DNA from: VAZQ01 sp035693615
GTDB lineage: Bacteria > Pseudomonadota > Alphaproteobacteria > Rhizobiales > Xanthobacteraceae
Reading direction: 5' to 3'
NCBI GenBank assembly: GCA_035693615.1
Contig: DASSGH010000114.1
Span: forward strand, 1-64,000
Length of the DNA: 64,000 bases
This document shows, one piece after another, positions 16,915 through 25,280 of the stretch. Within the stretch, counting starts at the first letter, position 1; each line of letters starts with the position of its first letter. The position numbers and the translations under genes were made by a program. The notes beneath the pieces were generated by a model, which had not been told where the DNA came from, made no database searches, and saw nothing but the letters and a program-made list of their open reading frames with translations.

Positions 16915-17714
16915 GCCGGTGCCCCCGCCGCCTCTGGTCCGGCGTGACTGATGTCGAGCCGATCCATCAAACGCGCCACATAGTCGTTGACCCGCGGTGC
17001 GTCCCGGCGTGCGATCGGGTCGTCGCGCTGCGGCAACTCGACGCGGATCTCGTCGACGATGCGCCCTGGCCGGCGGCTCATCACCAGCACGCGGTCCGAC
17101 AGCGTGACCGCTTCGAGAAGATCGTGCGTGATCAGCAGCGCAGTTTTGCCGGCGCGCTTGAGGCTCTGCGCCAGTTCGCGCTGCAGCACCATCCGCGTCT
17201 GCGCATCGACCGCCGAGAACGGCTCATCGAGGAGCAGCACCGAGGGATCGACCGCCAGCGTCCGGGCGAGCGCCACCCGTTGCCGCATGCCGCCGGACAA
17301 TTGGTGCGGGTAATGACCGGCAAACTCGGCCAGGTTGAAATTCTCCAGCAAGCCCAGCGCGCGCCGCCTGCGTTCCGGCAGGGGAAGACGCTGGATTTCC
17401 ACACCGAACATCACGTTTTCGAGCACGGTACGCCAAGGCAGCAGCAGATCCTTCTGCAGCATGAAAGCAACGTGCCGGTTCGGGCCTTGCACGCGCTCGC
17501 CATCGACCAAGGCTTCGCCTTCGCTCGGCGTGTAAAGGCCCGAGCCGATGTTGAGCAGAGTTGATTTGCCGCACCCGCTCGGGCCGATCAGCGCAACGAC
17601 TTCGCCGTCGCGCACGGTGAAGCTCACCTCCGCAACTGCCGCAAGCCCTTTCCCGGAAGTGGCCATGAAGCGCATGGTCACGTTGCGGTATTCAAGCCGT
17701 ACGACGTCCGACAT
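16911..17714 (-). CDS. ABC transporter ATP-binding protein, SsuB/TauB type
   Basis: A 267-residue ATPase. Walker A GPSGCGKST is at residues 44-52, the Q-loop at about 87, the signature LSGGMRQRV at 139-147, Walker B LLLDEPF at about 160, and the switch His in LLITHDL near 200. The longest similarity is to nitrate/sulfonate/taurine importers. It is translationally coupled to the permease. The 121-base gap to the divergent binding-protein gene should hold both promoters. Confidence 0.88.
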   Translation of the reverse strand: MSDVVRLEYRNVTMRFMATSGKGLAAVAEVSFTVRDGEVVALIGPSGCGKSTLLNIGSGLYTPSEGEALVDGERVQGPNRHVAFMLQKDLLLPWRTVLENVMFGVEIQRLPLPERRRRALGLLENFNLAEFAGHYPHQLSGGMRQRVALARTLAVDPSVLLLDEPFSAVDAQTRMVLQRELAQSLKRAGKTALLITHDLLEAVTLSDRVLVMSRRPGRIVDEIRVELPQRDDPIARRDAPRVNDYVARLMDRLDISHAGPEAAGAPA

Positions 17715-17835
17715 CGCTCAAACTCGCCCGCGCAAGCCGCGTCTTGCCCGCGCATTCGTATTGCAGAACGATAGCATGGCGTATAGTGGCAGGGAGGGCG
17801 GCGAGCTGCGATCACGCGTCGAGGGAGAGGATGAG

Positions 17836-18831
17836 ATGTCCGCAGATGCGATGAGAATATCCCGCCGCCTGCTCATCGGCGGCGGCGCCTTTGGTTTGGG
17901 ACTGCTGCGTGCGCCTGCCTTGGCGCAGACGCCGGAAAAGGTCACGTATCTGTTTCCGGCGCCGCCGATTTTGCCGGCATTCGGGCCGATCCAGCTCGCC
18001 CAGGGCAAGGGCTATTTCAGCTCCGCCGGCCTGGATGTGAGCTTCGCGGTCGGCCGTGGCGGCGTCGACGTGGCGAAGCAGGTGGGCGCCGGCAATGCGC
18101 CGCTCGGCGGCATCGTCGCCGACGGGCCGATCATGGTCCGCGGCAACGGCGTGCCAGTGAAGATCGTGGCCGTGTTCGGCGGCAAGGGATTCATGCAGCT
18201 GGTTGTGCGCGAGGATTCCGGCATCGACAAACCAAGCGACCTCAAGGGCAAGACCATCACGGTGATGTCGTATCAGGACACGACCTTCTACGCGCTCTTG
18301 GGGCTGCTCGCGAGCGCGGGATTGACCCAGAACGACGTCAACATTCAGTCGGTAGGCCCGACCGGCGTATGGGAATTCGTAGCCACCGGAAAATCTGTAG
18401 GAATGGCCGGGGTGCCGGACTGGATACCGCCGGTGCAGGCGGCTGGCGTGAAAGTGAAAGTGATCCCGACCGACGAATTTTTCCCGCACATGGCTCAAGG
18501 CATCGCGGTGTCCGATCAGATCATCAAGGACAAGCCGGAGATGGTGCGCAAGTTCGTGCATGCGGCGCTACGCGGGATGAAGGACATCATGGATGATCCC
18601 GACAAGGAGGCGGACAATTTCGTGCGCTTCGTGCCGGACTGGAAGGGAAAGGAAGGGGCGGTTCGGTTCGCGTTCACCATGTACGCGCAGCTGGTCTACC
18701 CGGGACAGAAGCAGCTGGGCGAGGTCAACGCCGACCGGCTCGCCAAGCTCCAGGACTTCTATTTGGCCAAAGGCTTCATCCAGAAGGCGACGCCGGTCGA
18801 GGAGCTCTACAGCAACGAATTCATCAAGTAG
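17836..18831 (+). CDS. ABC transporter substrate-binding protein, NMT1/SsuA type
   Basis: A 331-residue periplasmic protein. The N-terminus is a Tat-like signal (RISRRLLIGGGAFGLGLL, then ALAQT, residues 1-34). The binding fold shows GKGYFSSAGLDVSF, AGNAPLGGIVADGP and DLKGKTITVMSYQDTTFYALL, as in NMT1/SsuA proteins. The ATG at 17836 has GGAGAGG upstream; the longer frame extends antisense into the ATPase gene and is rejected. It is divergent from its presumed permease and ATPase. It ends before palindromic repeat copy 2. Confidence 0.85.
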   Translation: MSADAMRISRRLLIGGGAFGLGLLRAPALAQTPEKVTYLFPAPPILPAFGPIQLAQGKGYFSSAGLDVSFAVGRGGVDVAKQVGAGNAPLGGIVADGPIMVRGNGVPVKIVAVFGGKGFMQLVVREDSGIDKPSDLKGKTITVMSYQDTTFYALLGLLASAGLTQNDVNIQSVGPTGVWEFVATGKSVGMAGVPDWIPPVQAAGVKVKVIPTDEFFPHMAQGIAVSDQIIKDKPEMVRKFVHAALRGMKDIMDDPDKEADNFVRFVPDWKGKEGAVRFAFTMYAQLVYPGQKQLGEVNADRLAKLQDFYLAKGFIQKATPVEELYSNEFIK

Positions 18832-18864
18832 CGTCGCGCGAACGCGCTTCGCACACGGATATAC

Positions 18865-18932
18865 GCCGTCATGGCCGGGCTTGTCACCGCAAGTCGGATT
18901 TATGCCCGGCACCAGGCCGGGCATGACGGGCG
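18865..18932. repeat. Palindromic intergenic repeat, copy 2
   Basis: The left arm begins CGCCGTCATGGCCGGGCTTG; the right arm ends CCGGGCATGACGGGCG. The outer 15 or so bases on each side pair almost perfectly; the centre is degenerate. It lies between the convergent substrate-binding-protein gene and the VOC gene at 18966, which fits a bidirectional terminator or REP/BIME-like element. Confidence 0.7.
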
Positions 18933-18965
18933 GCGGTAGTCATTTCAATCCCGCTGAGATGCGCC

Positions 18966-19382
18966 TTACTTTTTATACCCGTCGGTCCCCTGCCAACCGC
19001 GTTTTGAAATATCGAAGATCACCCCGTCCGGGTCCTTGAACTTGCGTTCAAAATTGCCGTGGCGCTCGTCGCCGAGATCGAAGAAAAACTTGCCGCCATG
19101 CGCCTCGATGCGCTTCTGCGTTTCGGCGATGTCGTCGACCTGGAAGCCGAAATGATGCGCGCCGACGAAGCTCGCGCCCTCCTTGATGTCAGAGGCCTTG
19201 CTGCCCGCCGCGCCGGTGAAATTGAGCAGCGCGAGGTTTATCACGCCGTCGGTCATGTAGATCGCCGAGCCGATCTCCAGGTCCTCGCGGCCGACGCGCT
19301 TGAGATCGAAGACCTTGGCGTAGAACTCCGCCGCCTGATCGAGGTCTTTTACGCAGACTGCAAAATGCCGCAGACGTGCCAT
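18966..19382 (-). CDS. VOC-superfamily protein
   Basis: A 138-residue glyoxalase-fold protein. The first repeat starts RLRHFAVCVKDLDQAAEFY (His6), the second starts AHHFGFQVDDIAE (His77), and it closes with DPDGVIFDISKRGW, where the acidic residue is followed by a hydrophobic strand. These are the metal positions of the superfamily. The start is placed at MARLRHF, the conserved N-terminal strand. It is divergent from an FAD monooxygenase and Rieske oxygenase set, so an accessory ring-cleavage or isomerase role is possible. Confidence 0.75.
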   Translation of the reverse strand: MARLRHFAVCVKDLDQAAEFYAKVFDLKRVGREDLEIGSAIYMTDGVINLALLNFTGAAGSKASDIKEGASFVGAHHFGFQVDDIAETQKRIEAHGGKFFFDLGDERHGNFERKFKDPDGVIFDISKRGWQGTDGYKK

Positions 19383-19484
19383 GGCTGTCCTCCACACGGG
19401 GTCTTCGCTCGCCCTGCCCGCCATCATAGCGCCGGCCGCTTGCCGCGAGCTACCCTCGCTGCCGCGATGCCATAGGATGGCGCC

Positions 19485-20609
19485 ATGAAGCGGCACGCCG
19501 AAATCGCCGGTGCGGGCTTCGCCGGCTTGACCGCAGCTTGCGCGCTGGCGCAGCGCGGCTGGAGCGTGCGCGTGCACGAGCGCGGCCAGCGCCTGCGCAC
19601 CACAGGCGCGGGCATCTACATCTACGAAAATGGACTGCGGGTGCTCGCGGCAGTTGGCGCCTATGCCGCGGCGGTCGAGGGCGCGCCCCTCGCCCATACC
19701 CGAGAGGTCCGCGACGATCGCAACCGCGTGATTTCGGTGCACCGCTGGGAGGGAAGCCGCGTGTTCAGCATCGTGCGCCAAACCGTCATCAACGCGCTGG
19801 CGGCGGCGGCGGAGCGCGCCGGGGCCGAAATCGTCACCGGCTCGGTTGTGACCGCAGCCAGCGCTGACGGCAAGCTCGTGCTCGCGGACGGGCGCAAGCT
19901 CAAGGCCGACTTGATCGTCGGCGCCGACGGCAGCAACTCGGCCGTGCGCGAAGCAGTCGGGCTACTGCGGAAACGCAAGTTTCTGGTCGATGGCGCGACG
20001 CGGCTGCTGATCGCGAAGACCGAGCAGGAGCGCGTGGCGGCGGATGCCGGCACCACGGTCGAATACTGGTCCGGCACCCGCCGCGTGCTCTACACGCCAT
20101 GCAGCGAGAACGATATTTATATCGCGCTGACGATGCTCGATCGCGACGAGATCGCCAAGGCGACGCCGGTGCGAAAGGATGCGTGGGAACGCTGGTTTCC
20201 CCATCTCGAGCCGCTGATCGACCGCTTTGGCGAGGAGGGCCGCTACGATCGCTTCGACCTGATCAAGCTGCGCCGCTGGTCCGCGGGCCGCGTGGCGCTC
20301 GTCGGCGATGCCGCGCACGCGCAGCCGCCGAACATCGGACAGGGCGGCGGCTGCGCCATGATGAACGCACTGTCGCTTGCGGTGCATCTCGAACGTCATG
20401 CCGACGTTCCCGCTGCGCTCGCCGCGTGGGAAAAGAACGAGCGTCCGATCACCGAGCACACGCAACGGATGTCCTACCTGCTCGGTCTTCCCACCACCTG
20501 GCCGCCGCTGTTGCGGACATTTGCGCTTGGTTGGGCCGGGCGTTCGAAATGGCTCGTGCGCCAGCGCACCAAGACGGCATTGCACTGGCCGACGGGGACG
20601 GCGTCATAA
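19485..20609 (+). CDS. FAD-dependent monooxygenase (UbiH/salicylate hydroxylase-like)
   Basis: A 374-residue flavoprotein of the PHBH class. The N-terminal dinucleotide motif GAGFAGLTAA is at residues 9-18, the DG motif ADLIVGADGSNSAVRE at about 142-157, and the second FAD motif RVALVGDAAHAQPPNIGQGGG at about 270-290. Such enzymes hydroxylate aromatic rings using NAD(P)H and O2. It is followed after 96 bases by the Rieske oxygenase alpha gene on the same strand, so an aromatic pathway is likely. The substrate is unknown. Confidence 0.85.
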   Translation: MKRHAEIAGAGFAGLTAACALAQRGWSVRVHERGQRLRTTGAGIYIYENGLRVLAAVGAYAAAVEGAPLAHTREVRDDRNRVISVHRWEGSRVFSIVRQTVINALAAAAERAGAEIVTGSVVTAASADGKLVLADGRKLKADLIVGADGSNSAVREAVGLLRKRKFLVDGATRLLIAKTEQERVAADAGTTVEYWSGTRRVLYTPCSENDIYIALTMLDRDEIAKATPVRKDAWERWFPHLEPLIDRFGEEGRYDRFDLIKLRRWSAGRVALVGDAAHAQPPNIGQGGGCAMMNALSLAVHLERHADVPAALAAWEKNERPITEHTQRMSYLLGLPTTWPPLLRTFALGWAGRSKWLVRQRTKTALHWPTGTAS

Positions 20610-20705
20610 GGACGTTTCTTGCTAACATATCCCCTGCGCCAGCGTCGCGACCGGCGCCACGATGCGCTATCATCGAGAACCGCGTCAGGACGATGGAAGG
20701 ATACG

Positions 20706-22052
20706 ATGAGCAACATCAATGCCGAGCTTGATCGGTTGATCGCGCCCGGACGCGTGCACCGCCGCATCTACACCGATCCCGCCATCTTCGAGATGGAGAT
20801 GGACCGCATCTTCGGCGCCGCGTGGATTTATGTGGGGCACGAGAGTCAGATCAAGAAGCCGGGCGACTATTTTGCCACGCGCATGGGCCGCAAGCCCGTC
20901 GTTCTGGTGCGCGACGAAGAGGGCGCGGTGCGCGTGATCCACAACCAGTGCGCCCACCGCGGCGCGCTGGTGGTGGCCACCGACCAAGGCAGCGCGGCGG
21001 AATTCATCTGCTGCTATCACGGCTGGACTTACAATCTCGACGGCCGCATCAAGGCAGTGCCGCTTAATCATGGCTATCCGCAGGGCTTCGATACGAAAAA
21101 CCCCAAGATGGCCATGCTGCCGGTCCCGCGGGTGAAGAGCTATCGCGGCTTTGTGTTCGCCAGCGAGGCGAGCGACGGACCGGGTCTCGAGGAATGGCTC
21201 GGCCATATGACGACATCGCTCGACGACATGATCGATCGCGCGCCGGACGGCGAGATCGAGATCGCCGGCGGGGTGTTCAAGCACGCGTATGACGGCAACT
21301 GGAAAGTCTATTTCGAAAACCTGTGCGACGCGGCGCATCCGCTGTTCACGCACCGCTCCTCGATCGATGCCGCGCAGCAACAATCCGATGACGTGCATAG
21401 CGACGGCGCCGGCGAGATCGCCATTCGCCAGATGCGCCAGAACGGCGCGCCCTACAGCTTCTGGGAATCGCAGGTCGGGATCTGGACTTATCCGAACGGC
21501 CACAGCTACCTCGGCGACTACCACGATGACGCCAAGCTCGTCGCCGCGCTTAAGGATCCTCTCTTCCGCGAGTACATCGCCGCGTTGGAACGCAAGAAAG
21601 GCAAGGCCGAGGCGAAACGTGTTCTCGAGGTACGCCGCTGGAACTCCAACATCTACCCGAACGTCTCGCTGATGAGTCAATTCCAGCAACTGCGCGTGGT
21701 GCACCCGATTGCAGTGAACCGCACCGTCGTGCACGCCTACAGTTTCCGGCTCAAGGGCGCGCCGGATCAGATGTTTCGCAACACGATCAGTTTCGCCAAC
21801 ATCGTCAACGGCACGGGCTCGCTCGTCCTCACCGATGACCTGGAAATCTACAACCGCCTCGAGATGGGCATGTCGAGCGAAGGCTCCGAGTGGCTGCAGA
21901 TCGGGCGCGGCTACCAGAGCGACGTCGGCGACGCGCACGGCGGCCGCCGCGGCAAGAACTCGACCAGCGAGGTCTATATCCGCAACATGCTGGACGCTTG
22001 GCTCGGCCTGATGGCCAAAGGGCATGCGGCGCCGGTGCGCGCCGCCTCCTGA
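20706..22052 (+). CDS. Aromatic-ring-hydroxylating dioxygenase, alpha subunit
   Basis: A 448-residue oxygenase component. The Rieske [2Fe-2S] ligands are Cys82/His84 (QCAHRG) and Cys102/His105 (CCYHGW). The mononuclear iron site is Asp208, His211 and His216 in ENLCDAAHPLFTH. The length is normal for alpha subunits. The start at MSNINAE has GGAAGGA upstream. The beta subunit starts eight bases after its stop. No ferredoxin or reductase gene is present in the window to feed electrons, so these must come from elsewhere. Confidence 0.9.
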   Translation: MSNINAELDRLIAPGRVHRRIYTDPAIFEMEMDRIFGAAWIYVGHESQIKKPGDYFATRMGRKPVVLVRDEEGAVRVIHNQCAHRGALVVATDQGSAAEFICCYHGWTYNLDGRIKAVPLNHGYPQGFDTKNPKMAMLPVPRVKSYRGFVFASEASDGPGLEEWLGHMTTSLDDMIDRAPDGEIEIAGGVFKHAYDGNWKVYFENLCDAAHPLFTHRSSIDAAQQQSDDVHSDGAGEIAIRQMRQNGAPYSFWESQVGIWTYPNGHSYLGDYHDDAKLVAALKDPLFREYIAALERKKGKAEAKRVLEVRRWNSNIYPNVSLMSQFQQLRVVHPIAVNRTVVHAYSFRLKGAPDQMFRNTISFANIVNGTGSLVLTDDLEIYNRLEMGMSSEGSEWLQIGRGYQSDVGDAHGGRRGKNSTSEVYIRNMLDAWLGLMAKGHAAPVRAAS

Positions 22053-22060
22053 CGTCGACC

Positions 22061-22627
22061 ATGGCGAAACGACGCAGGCCGAAGCCCAAGCCTCGAGCCC
22101 CCAGCCGGCGGCCGGTGCTGGTTGCGCGCCACCGTGCCGCCCTCCGCGCCGGCGAGACGCTCGACCTCAATCGCTGCGAGCGCTTCCTGCAGCACGAAGC
22201 GCGGCTCCTCGATGACGGCAAGTTCGACGACTGGCTGGCGCTGTTCACGTCCGACGGCAGCTACTGGGTGCCGAGCGAGCCGGATCAGGACAATCCGCAT
22301 GATACGGTCTCGCTGATCTACGACGACCGGCGCTTGCTCGAGACGCGCGTGCGGCGCTTGGCAAGTCCGAGGATCTATTCGCAGGAGCCGCGCTCGCGCA
22401 CCAGCCGGATCGTGAGCAACGTGTCGATCGAGGATGGCGATAACAATGCCTGCACCGTGCGTTCGAAGCTCCTCATGGTCGAGTATCGCCGCGGCGCGCA
22501 ACGGCTGTTCGCCGGCACAGCTTTCCATCGCCTGGTGCAGTCCGACGGCCTCATCCTGATCGCGTCCAAGCGCGTGAACCTGCTCAATTGCGACGCGCCG
22601 CTCGACGGCATCGTCGTGCCGTTTTGA
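22061..22627 (+). CDS. Aromatic-ring-hydroxylating dioxygenase, beta subunit
   Basis: A 188-residue structural subunit of the SnoaL-like fold. It follows the alpha subunit immediately. The fold signature EARLLDDGKFDDWLALFTSDGSYWVP (residues about 46-71) is typical, as is the SRIVSNVSIE strand. The first 20 residues are very basic (MAKRRRPKPKPRAPSRR), an unusual extension compared with ordinary beta subunits. It ends 24 bases before palindromic repeat copy 3. Confidence 0.85.
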   Translation: MAKRRRPKPKPRAPSRRPVLVARHRAALRAGETLDLNRCERFLQHEARLLDDGKFDDWLALFTSDGSYWVPSEPDQDNPHDTVSLIYDDRRLLETRVRRLASPRIYSQEPRSRTSRIVSNVSIEDGDNNACTVRSKLLMVEYRRGAQRLFAGTAFHRLVQSDGLILIASKRVNLLNCDAPLDGIVVPF

Positions 22628-22650
22628 TGTGCAATCCGGCCTAGAGCTTG

Positions 22651-22775
22651 CCGTCATGGCCGGGCATAGCGCGTCGGAAGACGCGCGTGAACGCGCTTAT
22701 GCCTGGCCATCCACGTCTTTTTTGCGTTACGGAGAAGAAGACGTGGGTGCCCGGCACAAGGCCGGGCATGACGTC
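22651..22775. repeat. Palindromic intergenic repeat, copy 3 (long)
   Basis: The outer arms CCGTCATGGCCGGGCAT and GGCCGGGCATGACGTC are near-perfect inverted repeats. Inside are a second pair, CCACGTCTT and AAGACGTGGG, and further short pairings such as GACGCGCGTGAACGCGC. The whole element could fold into a branched cruciform. It fills the gap between the convergent oxygenase beta and acyl-CoA dehydrogenase-like genes. Confidence 0.7.
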
Positions 22776-22791
22776 ATCAGGACCGTCACTA

Positions 22792-24036
22792 TCACTCCGG
22801 TCCGGCGTAGGTCCCCGCTGTCGCCGGGAACATCGACTTGACGATCTTTAGCTTCGAGATGTCGACCGTCGCGTCCATGTGCAGGAAGATGGCGGCGTCG
22901 CGGAAGATTTTCTCCACGCCGAAGTCGAGCATCACCCCGTTACCGCCATGCAGCTCGAGGCAATGCTGGGCGACCTTCAAGATCTCCTCGGAAGCGAACA
23001 ACTTGACCATGTTGCAGAGCGTTTCCGCGTCGGGCGCGTTGTCGTCGACGGCCTGCGCGGCGCGCTCGAGCAGCGCGCGCACCGCCTCGATCCGCGTCGC
23101 CATCTCGGCAAGACGCAGCGCCACCGCCTGATGCTTGATGAGAACGCGCCCGCCCTGCACGTAGTTCTGCACGTATTCGGCGGCGGCCTCGAAGGCATGC
23201 ACGCCGACGCCGAGATTCTTCGCCGCCTGAATGATCTTGCCCGGCCGGAAGTAGACGCCGGCCTTGCCCAACGCGTCGTTCTCGGCGAGCAGATGGTCTT
23301 CCGGCAGGCGCATGTCCTCGAACACCAGTTCGCCGTTGTTCATGAACCGGCATCCCATGGTCTCGTTGCAGCGCGCGACCGTGAGCCCCGGCGTGTCGCG
23401 CGGCACCAGGAACGAGGACGTGCCCTGCAACATGCCGGCCTTCGGGTTGGTGTTGGCGTAGACGACGTAGAGGCTGGCGTCATAACCGTTGGAGATGAAC
23501 TGCTTGCGGCCGTTGATGACCCATTCGCCATTTTTCTTCACCGCACGCGTCTGCATCGCGGCTTCCGGCACGTTGTAAGGGAGCCAGCGGTCGGAGGCGC
23601 CGCGCGGTTCGGTCAGGCAATGCGCCAGCAGGAACTGCGGCTCCCCGACCAGCCGTGCGAACCATTTCTCCTGCAGGTGGCGCGGAGCTAGGTTGCGCAA
23701 CAGCACCGAGACCTTCCAGTTCTGCACCAGCTTGTCGGCAAGTCCGGAGTCCCCGCGTGCGATCTCCTCGGAGATCAGCGCGAAGGTGCGCACCTCGCTT
23801 TTGGGGTCGAGCTCGACGCCGCCGAACTCCTCCGGCACGCCAAGCGTGCGGACGCCAATCTCCTCCGCGCGCGCGAGAATCTCCGGCGGCAGGCGCGCTT
23901 GCGGATTCATGTCCCATTCCCGCTGCCAGTTGGAGCGAATGAACGGGGTAACGACTTCGTCGACGAAATCGCGGCAACTCTGGCGCATGAGGCGCTGTTC
24001 CTCGGAGAGGCCGCGGCTTGGGGTGATGTCGAGCAT
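22792..24036 (-). CDS. Acyl-CoA dehydrogenase family protein with atypical active-site loop
   Basis: A 414-residue flavoprotein of the ACAD fold: helical N-domain (EEIGVRTLGVPEEFGG), FAD-contacting middle domain (HCLTEPRGASD, NGRKQFISNG) and C-terminal helical domain ending HGGNGVMLDFGVEKIFRDA. In most members the segment after RDA carries the catalytic Glu in YEGT. Here the aligned residues read HMDAT, placing Asp at the Glu position. The enzyme may have a moved base or act on another substrate. It is the last gene of an operon with an aminotransferase (21-base gap). Confidence 0.82.
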   Translation of the reverse strand: MLDITPSRGLSEEQRLMRQSCRDFVDEVVTPFIRSNWQREWDMNPQARLPPEILARAEEIGVRTLGVPEEFGGVELDPKSEVRTFALISEEIARGDSGLADKLVQNWKVSVLLRNLAPRHLQEKWFARLVGEPQFLLAHCLTEPRGASDRWLPYNVPEAAMQTRAVKKNGEWVINGRKQFISNGYDASLYVVYANTNPKAGMLQGTSSFLVPRDTPGLTVARCNETMGCRFMNNGELVFEDMRLPEDHLLAENDALGKAGVYFRPGKIIQAAKNLGVGVHAFEAAAEYVQNYVQGGRVLIKHQAVALRLAEMATRIEAVRALLERAAQAVDDNAPDAETLCNMVKLFASEEILKVAQHCLELHGGNGVMLDFGVEKIFRDAAIFLHMDATVDISKLKIVKSMFPATAGTYAGPE

Positions 24037-24057
24037 GATGATCGGTCCGATGGTGGA

Positions 24058-25239
24058 TTAGGCCGCCTTGCGGCTGGTCAAAAATTTGCCCATGCGCTCG
24101 AGCGCGCGCAGGATGTTCTCCGTCGAGTTGGCGTAGGAAAGCCGCACGTAGCCCTCGCCCAGAACGCCGAAGTCTGGGCCGCCGATGATGGCCACGCCGG
24201 CGTCTTCCAATAAGGCATTGGCGAGCGCCTTCGCCTTCCAGCCGGTGCGTTTGATGTTGGGAAAGGCGTAGAACGCACCCTTGGGCGTAGCGCAGGAGAC
24301 GCCCGGCAAGCGGTTCAATCCGTCGACCACGACCTTCCGGCGCCGGTCGAACTCCGCCACCATCTTCGCCACCTCGTCCTGCGGCCCTTTGAGCGCTGCA
24401 AGCCCCGCGTGTTGCGTCGCCGCGTTCACGCAGGAGTGCAGGTTCACCGCGAGCTTGCGCGCATAATCGTAGAGCTTGCCCGGCCAGATCGCGTAGCCCA
24501 GCCGCCAGCCGGTCATGGCGTAGGTCTTAGACCAGCCGTTGAGCAGGATCAGCCGGTCGCGAATCGACGGATAGGAGAGCAGGCAGACGTGGGTCTCGCC
24601 ATCGTAGACCATATGGTCGTAGATCTCGTCCGACATGACGGCGACATCGGGAAATCTCTCAAGCCCCGCGACCAGCTTGTCGACCTCGCGCTTTCCCGTC
24701 ACGCCGCCCGTCGGGTTGGCCGGCGAGTTCAGGATGAGGAGCCGCGTCTGCGGCGTGATCAGCTTGAGCGTCTCCTCGGCGGAGAACGCGAAATTGTTCT
24801 CCTCGCGGATCGGGACGGGGACGGGGCGCGCGCCGGTATATTCGATCATGGAACGGTAGATCGGAAACCCGGGATCGGGATAAAGGATGTCGACGCCCGG
24901 CTCGCCGAACATCAGGACCGACATGAACATGGTGGGCTTCCCGCCCGGCATGATCATCACCTCGTCGGGCGATACGCGCACCTTGAAGCGCCGCTCGAGG
25001 TCCCCTGCCACCGCCTCGCGCAAGGGGGGGATGCCGACCGCTGGCGTATAGCCATGATGGCCGTCGCGCAGCGCCTTGATCGCGGCCTCCACGATGAAAT
25101 CGGGGGTGCGGAAATCGGGCTGGCCGATGCCGAGGTTGATGATGTCGCGACCCTGCGCGGCAAGCGCATTGGCGCGCGCCAGCACCGCAAACGCATTCTC
25201 CTCCCCGATGCGGTCGAAGGCAGCAATGGTTTTCAACAT
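24058..25239 (-). CDS. PLP-dependent class I/II aminotransferase
   Basis: A 393-residue aminotransferase of normal length. Landmarks are the N-terminal DIINLGIGQPDFRTP, the NPTGG substrate loop, the Asp in VMSDEIYDHMVY that binds the pyridine nitrogen, and the PLP lysine in NGWSKTYAMTGWRLGY, followed by the arginine carboxylate clamp near VRLSYAN. It converts an amino acid to a 2-oxoacid. It lies between the FMN hydroxyacid oxidase and the acyl-CoA dehydrogenase-like gene, fitting a route that oxidises a hydroxy or amino acid and then a CoA ester. Specificity is not visible. Confidence 0.85.
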   Translation of the reverse strand: MLKTIAAFDRIGEENAFAVLARANALAAQGRDIINLGIGQPDFRTPDFIVEAAIKALRDGHHGYTPAVGIPPLREAVAGDLERRFKVRVSPDEVMIMPGGKPTMFMSVLMFGEPGVDILYPDPGFPIYRSMIEYTGARPVPVPIREENNFAFSAEETLKLITPQTRLLILNSPANPTGGVTGKREVDKLVAGLERFPDVAVMSDEIYDHMVYDGETHVCLLSYPSIRDRLILLNGWSKTYAMTGWRLGYAIWPGKLYDYARKLAVNLHSCVNAATQHAGLAALKGPQDEVAKMVAEFDRRRKVVVDGLNRLPGVSCATPKGAFYAFPNIKRTGWKAKALANALLEDAGVAIIGGPDFGVLGEGYVRLSYANSTENILRALERMGKFLTSRKAA

Positions 25240-25280
25240 GGCATTCCCGCGTTTGCTATCCTGTTCGCCACTTCGATTCG

